Under the pieces are notes generated by a model, which had not been told where the DNA came from, ran no database searches, and saw nothing but the letters and a program-made list of their open reading frames with translations. From CAG-390 sp051867815 (GTDB lineage: Bacteria; Bacillota; Clostridia; Oscillospirales; CAG-272), in contig JBJDZD010000066.1 in NCBI GenBank assembly GCA_051867815.1, positions 1 through 51,349 on the forward strand: a stretch of DNA of 51,349 nucleotides. The letters are read 5' to 3'. Positions 25,154-32,190 of the stretch are shown here, piece after piece. How positions within the stretch are numbered: position 1 is the stretch's first letter; each line of letters starts with the position of its first letter. The position numbers and the translations under genes were made by a program.

Positions 25154-26020
25154 ATGGAAAATATAATCGAACTGAGGAATGTGTCATACGTTTACGGCGA
25201 AAATACGCCATATGAGGCACAGGCCTTAAAAAACATTGATTTGAATATCAAAAAGGGAAGCATAACGGGTATAATCGGACATACAGGCTCCGGAAAGTCC
25301 ACGCTCGTGCGACTTTTCAACGGTCTCGAGAAGCCTTCGTCCGGTGAGGTTGTCCTTGCCGGAGCAAATATTTGGGATGATCCCAAATCCATCGGCAAAG
25401 TCAGATTCCGCGTAGGTCTTGTTATGCAATACCCCGAGTATCAGCTGTTTGAAGAAACGGTCGCCGCCGATATAGCCTTCGGCCCGAAAAATATGGGGCT
25501 TTCCCCGGATCATATCGAGGCACGTGTCAAGAGATACGCCGAGCTTGTAGGCCTTTCCCCGGATTTGTTGGAGAAATCTCCTTTTGAGCTTTCGGGTGGT
25601 CAAAAGCGCCGTGTTGCGATTGCCGGTATCATGGCAATGAAGCCGGAGGTTCTTGTCCTTGACGAGCCGGCGGCAGGTCTTGACCCCGAGGGCAGAAAGA
25701 ATATCATGGATGCAATTGAAGAGTACAGGAAGAGTGAGAACGCCACGGTAATCATCGTTTCGCACAGCATGGAAGAAATGGCGGAGCGTTGTGACGATAT
25801 CGCCGTGCTTTCCGACGGCGAACTGCTTGCGGCGGGAACGGTCGATGAAATATTTTCGTCACCCGATATATTGATAAAAGCAAAGCTTGACGTTCCCGAG
25901 ATCACGAGAATTGCAATGCTTATGTCAAAGTGCGGTTTCGTTGCGCACGAGCCTATATACACCATTGACCAGGCGGTGCGGTTCATACTCAATACAATGG
26001 AAAGCGGTGAGAAAAAATGA
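25154..26020 (+). CDS. ecfA2: ECF transporter ATPase EcfA2
   Basis: A 288-residue ABC ATPase with Walker A GHTGSGKST, Q-loop MQYPEYQLFEETV, signature LSGGQKRR, Walker B VLVLDEPAAGLDP and the switch HSMEEMAERC. It is the second nucleotide-binding subunit of the same module. The segment YPEYQLFEETVAADIAFGPKNMGL is typical of EcfA2. It overlaps the ecfT start by 4 nt (ATGA) and follows ecfA1 after 36 nt. Confidence 0.95.
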   Translation: MENIIELRNVSYVYGENTPYEAQALKNIDLNIKKGSITGIIGHTGSGKSTLVRLFNGLEKPSSGEVVLAGANIWDDPKSIGKVRFRVGLVMQYPEYQLFEETVAADIAFGPKNMGLSPDHIEARVKRYAELVGLSPDLLEKSPFELSGGQKRRVAIAGIMAMKPEVLVLDEPAAGLDPEGRKNIMDAIEEYRKSENATVIIVSHSMEEMAERCDDIAVLSDGELLAAGTVDEIFSSPDILIKAKLDVPEITRIAMLMSKCGFVAHEPIYTIDQAVRFILNTMESGEKK

Positions 26021-26838
26021 AGAGTATTTCTCTCGGACAGTATTATCCCGCGGATTCCATCATTCACAAGCTTGACGGAAGAACCAAAATACTGATTGCA
26101 ATGATTTTCATCGTTTCCGTGTTTTTCTGCAAGAGCCTTGCTTCGTTTGTCTGCCTTTTGGCTTTCACACTCGTTGCCGCGCTTCTTTCAAAAATTCCTT
26201 TTCGAATTCTCCTTCGGTCACTCAGAGCTATCATATTCATTTTGTTATTCACATTTATTATTAATGTGTTTATGACCAAGGGTGAAGGTGCGCCCTTGAT
26301 TGATTGGTGGATTTTTTCCGTCTACGCGGACGGCATATGGAATGCCGCCTTTATCGCGATCAGAATCTTATGCTTGATCTTAGTGTCGAGTATATTTATA
26401 TCGTTCACCACAACCCCGATACAGCTTACGTATGCCATCGAATCTTTGCTTTCACCCCTAAAAAAGCTCAACGTGCCCGTGCACGATTTTGCAATGATGA
26501 TGTCCATCGTTCTCCGATTCATTCCGGCTCTTTCCGAGGAAGCAGAGAAGATTATGAACGCTCAAAAGGCACGGGGTGCTGATTTTGCAAGCGGCTCACT
26601 CCTTCACAGGGCAAAGGCGTTGATTCCGATACTGATTCCGCTTTTCGTTTCGGCGTTCCGAAGATCGGATGAGCTGGCAACCGCAATGGAATGCCGTTGC
26701 TATCACGGCGGTTCCGGTCGTACGCGAATGACCGTTACCCGGATGCAACTGTGCGACTTTGCGGCGTTATTTATCGTTTTGCTGGTGGTTGCGGCTTTGA
26801 TCTTACTGAATTATGTAAATTTCGGCTACGTGATGTAA
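26017..26838 (+). CDS. ecfT: ECF transporter transmembrane scaffold EcfT
   Basis: A 273-residue membrane protein with about five or six helices and the two coupling motifs of EcfT: AQKARGADF near residue 188 and the AMECRCYHG segment near 225. These touch the grooves of the two ATPases. It transmits ATP hydrolysis to exchangeable substrate-binding S-components. Its stop overlaps the truA start (TAATG), matching the common ecfA1-ecfA2-ecfT-truA gene order in Firmicutes. Confidence 0.94.
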   Translation: MKSISLGQYYPADSIIHKLDGRTKILIAMIFIVSVFFCKSLASFVCLLAFTLVAALLSKIPFRILLRSLRAIIFILLFTFIINVFMTKGEGAPLIDWWIFSVYADGIWNAAFIAIRILCLILVSSIFISFTTTPIQLTYAIESLLSPLKKLNVPVHDFAMMMSIVLRFIPALSEEAEKIMNAQKARGADFASGSLLHRAKALIPILIPLFVSAFRRSDELATAMECRCYHGGSGRTRMTVTRMQLCDFAALFIVLLVVAALILLNYVNFGYVM

Positions 26839-27617
26839 TGAAACTCCTTTTAAGAATTAAATACGACGGAACCGCATACGCAGGCTATCAGGTTCAAAAG
26901 AACGCGGCGACGGTGCAGCAAAGGCTTAACGAAGCGGTTGCCGATCTTTTCGGATTTGAGTGCGACGTAACCGGTTGCAGTCGCACCGATGCCGGCGTTC
27001 ACGCTCTTTGCTTTTACGCAACCGTTGAAAAGCGCGGCTCTCCTTCGCTTGAAACCGCTGTTCCCGTTGAAAAAATCCCCCTGGCATTGAACGTCAGGTT
27101 GCCCGACGACATAGCAGTTTGCGAAGCCCGGTTCGTTTCCGAAGATTTTCACGCACGGTATTCGGTTCTCTCAAAGACATATGAATACAAAATATCGGAT
27201 TCTCCGTTCCGTGATCCCTTTGCTCTCAACAGAGCTTATCATTACCCAACGGTCATCTCCGACGTTCAAATTTCACTAATGCAAGAAGCCGCAAATAATA
27301 TTTGCGGAAAGCATGATTTCAAATCCTTCATGGCATCGGGGTCGTCGGTGTCGGATACAGTGCGGACTGTTTATTCCTGCACCGTCGAAAGAACGGGCGA
27401 TTACGTTGTCATCAGGATTTGCGCCGACGGATTCCTTTATAACATGGTAAGAATTATCTGCGGAACTCTCATCGAGGTTGCAAAAGGCAATTCTGCGCCG
27501 TCCGACATATGCGAGATTATCGGCGCACGCGACAGAAAAATAGCAGGTCCAACCCTTCCCCCGGAGGGCTTGTACCTTGCCGAAGTGAATTACCCCGAAG
27601 ATTCATTTGATTTTTAA
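26838..27617 (+). CDS. truA: tRNA pseudouridine(38-40) synthase TruA
   Basis: A 259-residue pseudouridine synthase with the catalytic D51 in CSRTDAGVHA and the family segments KYDGTAYAGYQ, FHARYSVLSKTYEY and FLYNMVRIICGTL. It isomerises uridines in the anticodon arm of many tRNAs. The ATG at 26838 is chosen because the protein then starts with the family's MKLLLRIKYDG and overlaps the ecfT stop as TAATG. A longer in-frame start inside ecfT is not supported. Confidence 0.95.
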   Translation: MKLLLRIKYDGTAYAGYQVQKNAATVQQRLNEAVADLFGFECDVTGCSRTDAGVHALCFYATVEKRGSPSLETAVPVEKIPLALNVRLPDDIAVCEARFVSEDFHARYSVLSKTYEYKISDSPFRDPFALNRAYHYPTVISDVQISLMQEAANNICGKHDFKSFMASGSSVSDTVRTVYSCTVERTGDYVVIRICADGFLYNMVRIICGTLIEVAKGNSAPSDICEIIGARDRKIAGPTLPPEGLYLAEVNYPEDSFDF

Positions 27618-27644
27618 AGCACTAAATGATTAAGGAGGCAGAAT

Positions 27645-28862
27645 ATGAACAGAGAACGCGAAAATGTCGAACAAACCGTCACCGATAATATCTCGGAAAA
27701 CGACAACTCGTATAATTTGTTTTATCATAATACGTCGGTTCTCTTCAGAATCATGTCGTTTGTTCTGTTTGCTGCTTTTTTGGTGTTTATTGTCTCGTCC
27801 GCTTTTGCGGGGGCGGAAGAGTTTTCTTATGAAAACCTCGAGTACATTGTAAGGAATTTTGCTTTGAAGCTCGATGAAAACCGTGACGCTTCGTTGTACT
27901 CCGTAACCTACAATCCCGATGCCAACAGATCCTTTGGCCTGTTCGGAAAAGGCTTGGCCGTTTGCGGGTCCACACAACTGTCGATTTTCTCCGCTACCGG
28001 ACGGTTGACGTGCAACGAAGCAGTCACATACAAGGAGCCGGTTATGACCCTCTCCGACAAATTCGTTCTGGTTTACGACAGCGGAAACACTCAATATACC
28101 GTTTATAACTCATTCACCGACGTTTATTCGGCACAAATGAAATATCCGATTCGCGCTGCCGCCATTGCAAATAACGGTTCCCATGCCGTGGTCACCTCGT
28201 CCGATGCCTATAATTCCGTTGTTGAAGTGTATAATGCCAACTATCAGAGAACGAATGCAATCAACAGCACGGGTTACGTTTCTGCGGTTGATATTAGCGA
28301 CGACCACGTTCTTGTGGCATCTTTGAATATCGGTTCATCAAATTCCTTTGTCTCAAAGCTGCTCTATTGTGCAATCGGAGCTGATAAAGCGGAATTTGAG
28401 ATAGAACTTGACGGCGGTTTTCCACTTGCTTGCGAGATAACTGAGCATGGATTTACGGTCATCTGCAACGATTCCGTGCTGTTTTACGATGCCGAAGGAG
28501 AGCTTTCGGGCAAATACGAATTCCAAGATGCGCTTGAAGATTTCAGGATTGACGGTTCGGGTGTGGCTCTGTTGTTTAAAAAGAGCGGCTTTGATATTCA
28601 ATATTCCGTCGTTTGCGTCGGCACAGACGGCAGGCACATGTTTGACATAGAATTTGACAAAACCGTGGCGGATATGGAGTTTTCCGACGGCGTAGTGTAC
28701 GTTTTGTCGGATGGTATGCTGGTCGCCTTCAACGGTGAAGACACAGCTAATGTTCCGGTGAGTGGGACTGACAATGATTCGGTAATTTTGATTTACGGCG
28801 ATCTGTCGGTGTACGTTTGCAACAGAACGGCGGCACCGTTGATCAAAATAGAGTTTGATTGA
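27645..28862 (+). CDS. DUF5711-like single-pass membrane protein
   Basis: A 405-residue protein with a hydrophilic N-terminus, one membrane helix (MSFVLFAAFLVFIVSSAF, about residues 37-54) and a large extracellular domain of repeated short beta strands resembling a degenerate propeller. This is how DUF5711 proteins of Clostridia look, and they are commonly next to a CvpA-family gene, as here. The function is not known. TAAGGAGG lies 7 nt before the ATG. The next gene begins 17 nt after the stop. Confidence 0.7.
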   Translation: MNRERENVEQTVTDNISENDNSYNLFYHNTSVLFRIMSFVLFAAFLVFIVSSAFAGAEEFSYENLEYIVRNFALKLDENRDASLYSVTYNPDANRSFGLFGKGLAVCGSTQLSIFSATGRLTCNEAVTYKEPVMTLSDKFVLVYDSGNTQYTVYNSFTDVYSAQMKYPIRAAAIANNGSHAVVTSSDAYNSVVEVYNANYQRTNAINSTGYVSAVDISDDHVLVASLNIGSSNSFVSKLLYCAIGADKAEFEIELDGGFPLACEITEHGFTVICNDSVLFYDAEGELSGKYEFQDALEDFRIDGSGVALLFKKSGFDIQYSVVCVGTDGRHMFDIEFDKTVADMEFSDGVVYVLSDGMLVAFNGEDTANVPVSGTDNDSVILIYGDLSVYVCNRTAAPLIKIEFD

Positions 28863-28879
28863 AGATCAGGTGAATAAAC

Positions 28880-29578
28880 ATGAGTTTGATTTTAGATATT
28901 ATTCTCGCTTTACTGTTTTTTATAATTGTTATTATCTCCGCAAAGCGAGGCTTTGTCAAGTCCGTTTGGGGCGGTGTGACCGTTATCGGTGCTTTTGTTT
29001 TGGCATTTTTGTTCGGTCCGGTTTTAGGCGATTGGATATACGAAACGGTTATGCTCGGCAGGGTGACGGATTATGTATTCGATGTGATTAAAAGACTTGT
29101 TGTTGAAAACTCCGGGCAGTACGACGTCAGCTCGCTGTTCACTACCTTGCCCGAGGATTTTACGCGACTTCTTGAGAATTGCGGTGCCGACATTGCAGAA
29201 TTGCAGGAGAGCTTTGAGCTTGGCTTTTCGATGTCCGAATCCGAGCTGTACTCCTTTGCCGGGGCGATAGCCGAGCCTTTGGCACGAACGGTATCCATGG
29301 CGGCGGGAATTTTAGGTGCATTCGCGATTGCGGTTATTTTGCTTTGGATAGTCGGTTTGCTTTTCAAAGCCATCGTTCAGCTTCCGCTTATAAGTTCATT
29401 GGACGGTCTTTTGGGATTTGTTCTGGGTCTTGTTAAGGGTGCCGTAATTATTTGGGTAGTATGCATGGCGCTCAACCTGCTGTCAATGCAGGGATTTATG
29501 AACCCGGCATATGCGGATATTCTCGCAGGATTTACCGAAGGCTCGTTCATACTGAATTTATTCGCTCGGTTTCCATGA
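28880..29578 (+). CDS. CvpA-family membrane protein
   Basis: A 232-residue protein with helices at about residues 2-20 and 29-50, a hydrophilic stretch, and two more helices at about 140-165 and 178-205. The N-terminus (LDIILALLFFIIVIISAKRGFVKSVW) and the GLVKGAVIIWVV segment match the CvpA/colicin V production family. Members help cell-envelope homeostasis; the mechanism is not settled. It lies between the DUF5711-like and Clp ATPase genes in a compact operon. Confidence 0.82.
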   Translation: MSLILDIILALLFFIIVIISAKRGFVKSVWGGVTVIGAFVLAFLFGPVLGDWIYETVMLGRVTDYVFDVIKRLVVENSGQYDVSSLFTTLPEDFTRLLENCGADIAELQESFELGFSMSESELYSFAGAIAEPLARTVSMAAGILGAFAIAVILLWIVGLLFKAIVQLPLISSLDGLLGFVLGLVKGAVIIWVVCMALNLLSMQGFMNPAYADILAGFTEGSFILNLFARFP

Positions 29579-29623
29579 AATTAATTTGAAATTTATATTT
29601 GTTTGCTTATTGAGGTAAATTAT

Positions 29624-31948
29624 ATGGTTAAGTGTTCAAGATGTAAAAAAAGATACGCCGTTGTTTTTGTAACCAAGATTGAAAACGGCGAAAAAAAGAC
29701 CGAGGGTCTTTGCTTGCAATGCGCTCGTGAAATGGGTGTTCCCGTTGATAATATTATGGGGGATCAGTTTAAAAAGCTGGGAATCTCCCCCGACCAAATT
29801 GATGAGCTGGAGCAAAATATTGCCGAGCTTGTCGATTCGGACGATTTTTCGGATCTTGCCGAGGATGAAAACCCAGCACTTCCGGACGAGGGCGGCGCGC
29901 CGTCGCTGAATATTCAAAAAATCATAAGTGAAGCATTCGGCTCGCAAAACAAGCCGCAAAATCTCAGCGAGAATAACGGAAATTCCGCATCCAACGGTAA
30001 AAGAAAGGCGGAAAACCGCGCTCCCAAGCGCGAGATACTTGATAAATATTGCAAGAACCTAACCGATATGGCACGTAAGGGGCGCCTTGACAGCATTGTA
30101 GGAAGAAAGTCGGAGCTTGCCAGAGTCATACAGATACTTTGCAGACGTCAGAAGAACAATCCTTGCCTTATAGGTGAACCCGGTGTCGGAAAGACGGCGA
30201 TTGCGGAAGCTCTCGCGCAAAAAATAGCATCCGGCGATGTTCCTTACAAGCTCAAAAACACAGAGCTGTATCTCGTCGACCTTACCGCCATCGTTGCAGG
30301 AACACAATTCCGCGGTCAGTTCGAGCAGAGAATGTTGGGTCTTATCAATGAAGTCAAAAGCGCGGGAAATATAATTCTCGTCATTGACGAAGTGCATAAT
30401 ATTGTCGGCACCGGCGGCGGTGAAGGCAGTACGAATGCCGCCAATATCATGAAGCCGGCATTGTCTCGCGGCGAGATTCGCGTCATAGGAGCAACGACCC
30501 TCAACGAGTACCGCAAGTACATTGAAAAAGATTCCGCCCTGGAGCGCCGTTTCCAGCCCGTAACCGTCAATGAGCCTTCCGTTGAGGAAGCGGCTAAAAT
30601 GCTTGAAGGAATCAAGCACTATTATGAAGAGTTCCACCGAATCCGAGTACCCGATTCGATTATTTATCGCACGGTAATGCTCTCGGAAAGATACATCACG
30701 GACAGATACCTTCCCGACAAAGCAATCGACCTGCTGGATGAGGCTGCTTCGTCGCTTTCGCTGTCGAGTGCCGCTATAAACGAATCGCTCTCCATACGAG
30801 AGGAGCTTTTGAAGCTCAAGACCGAAAGAGAAGATATCGAAGCGACCACGGAGAAAAACGAAGAGAAAAAGTACGAGCGAATTGCCAATATCAAGTCAAA
30901 AGAGCTTGCTCTTTCGGAAAGACTATCGGAGCTTGAGCCGGAATGTGATAAAGTAACGCTTACACTTGAGGACGTTGCGGCAGTTATCGAAACATGGACA
31001 GGCATCCCGGCGACCACCGTTAAAGAAAATGAATTCGAGCAAATTGATAAGCTTGAAGAGAGGCTCAAGGCGCGAATCGTCGGTCAGGACGAGGCGGTTT
31101 CTGCTGTCACTCGTGCGATTAAGCGCAACAGAGCCGGCATAACCTACAAACGCAAGCCCGTTTCGTTTATATTTGCAGGTCCGACGGGTGTTGGTAAAAC
31201 AGAGCTGGTCAAGGTGCTTGCGGAGGATTTGTTCAACACTCCGGAAACGCTTATCAGATTTGATATGTCCGAATTTATGGAAAAACATTCGGTATCAAGA
31301 CTTATCGGATCTCCTCCCGGTTACGTCGGTTACGATGAGGCCGGACAGCTTACGGAAAAGATAAGGCGCAGGCCGTATTCCGTTGTTCTGTTTGACGAGA
31401 TCGAAAAAGCGCATCCGGACGTTCTCAACGTCCTTTTGCAGATTCTCGATGACGGCAGAGTTACGGATGCGCAGGGTCGCTCGGTCAACTTTGAAAACGC
31501 CGTTGTCGTTATGACTACCAACGCAGGTGCCGGACGCTCCGCCTCCGCGCTCGGCTTCACGGCATCCGAAACCGAAGCGGAAAAGAACAGGATTGAGAAA
31601 GCACTCCTTGAATTCTTGCGCCCCGAGTTTATCAACAGAGTTGACGAGGTCATCGTATTCAACGCGCTCTCGGCGACCGATTTCAGCAATATCGTAAAGA
31701 TCATGCTTGGTGACCTTGAGAAAGTGCTGGACGAGAGAAACATCAAATTGTCCTACACGGATGCGGCGGCAAAGCTTATTGCCGAGGAGTCCTATTCCGT
31801 AAAGTACGGCGCCAGAAATATGCGCAGATATATTCAAAGGAATATCGAGGATGCCATTGCCGAGATGATCGTTTCCGATATTAACGGTACCGTGTCCGAG
31901 ATAAATATTTCCGTTAAAGGCGGAAAAATATTCGTAGATCATAATTGA
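29624..31948 (+). CDS. Clp/Hsp100 ATPase with N-terminal zinc finger (ClpE-like)
   Basis: A 774-residue two-ring AAA+ unfoldase. The N-terminus has a CSRC...CLQC zinc finger (residues 3-34), as in ClpE/McsA, in place of Clp_N repeats. Ring 1 carries Walker A GEPGVGKTA (about 184), a coiled middle domain lies near 400-430, and ring 2 carries GPTGVGKTE (about 519). A putative ClpP-docking loop reads ALGFTAS. It should feed proteins to ClpP. ATG 29624 follows GAGG with an 8-nt gap; the ATG 21 nt upstream lacks an RBS. Ring motifs alone would also fit ClpC, and the zinc finger decides for ClpE. No CtsR site was identified. A MITE-like repeat begins at the base after its stop. Confidence 0.88.
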   Translation: MVKCSRCKKRYAVVFVTKIENGEKKTEGLCLQCAREMGVPVDNIMGDQFKKLGISPDQIDELEQNIAELVDSDDFSDLAEDENPALPDEGGAPSLNIQKIISEAFGSQNKPQNLSENNGNSASNGKRKAENRAPKREILDKYCKNLTDMARKGRLDSIVGRKSELARVIQILCRRQKNNPCLIGEPGVGKTAIAEALAQKIASGDVPYKLKNTELYLVDLTAIVAGTQFRGQFEQRMLGLINEVKSAGNIILVIDEVHNIVGTGGGEGSTNAANIMKPALSRGEIRVIGATTLNEYRKYIEKDSALERRFQPVTVNEPSVEEAAKMLEGIKHYYEEFHRIRVPDSIIYRTVMLSERYITDRYLPDKAIDLLDEAASSLSLSSAAINESLSIREELLKLKTEREDIEATTEKNEEKKYERIANIKSKELALSERLSELEPECDKVTLTLEDVAAVIETWTGIPATTVKENEFEQIDKLEERLKARIVGQDEAVSAVTRAIKRNRAGITYKRKPVSFIFAGPTGVGKTELVKVLAEDLFNTPETLIRFDMSEFMEKHSVSRLIGSPPGYVGYDEAGQLTEKIRRRPYSVVLFDEIEKAHPDVLNVLLQILDDGRVTDAQGRSVNFENAVVVMTTNAGAGRSASALGFTASETEAEKNRIEKALLEFLRPEFINRVDEVIVFNALSATDFSNIVKIMLGDLEKVLDERNIKLSYTDAAAKLIAEESYSVKYGARNMRRYIQRNIEDAIAEMIVSDINGTVSEINISVKGGKIFVDHN

Positions 31949-32173
31949 ACTTGTAATTATTAGCCAATTGTAAAATTGCGTTTTACAATTGAGAGCCGCG
32001 CGGCGGTGAACGCGCGCTTATCGCCGCCGTCCAAAGCCCTTGGTTTTGGCGGCCCCCTCGGCGCGCGGACTCGCTTTGCTCATCTCGGCGGTGTTTTTTC
32101 GTCGGCAAAGCCACCGAAAAAACGAGTTTTTATTAAATTCGTTGACTTTTACAATCGGCTAACTTGTAATTAT
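31949..32173 (+). repeat. MITE-like element: 201 bp with inverted ends and 12-bp direct repeats
   Basis: The ends TAGCCAATTGTAAAA (31961-31975) and TTTTACAATCGGCTA (32147-32161) are 15-bp inverted repeats with one mismatch. The 12-bp ACTTGTAATTAT occurs directly before the left end (31949-31960) and directly after the right end (32162-32173), like a target-site duplication. A third copy of TTTTACAATT pairs with the left end as a hairpin at 31966-31990. The interior is GC-rich with several more hairpins and has no credible gene. It lies exactly between the ClpE-like stop and the next gene's RBS. No transposase is present, so it would be non-autonomous; a structured intergenic repeat not of transposon origin is also possible. 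Confidence 0.65.
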
Positions 32174-32190
32174 GTAAAGGAGGTGACGGT

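Noticed and set aside
26691..26837. Earlier in-frame start for truA inside ecfT
   Set aside because: ATG 26838 gives the conserved TruA beginning and the usual TAATG coupling.
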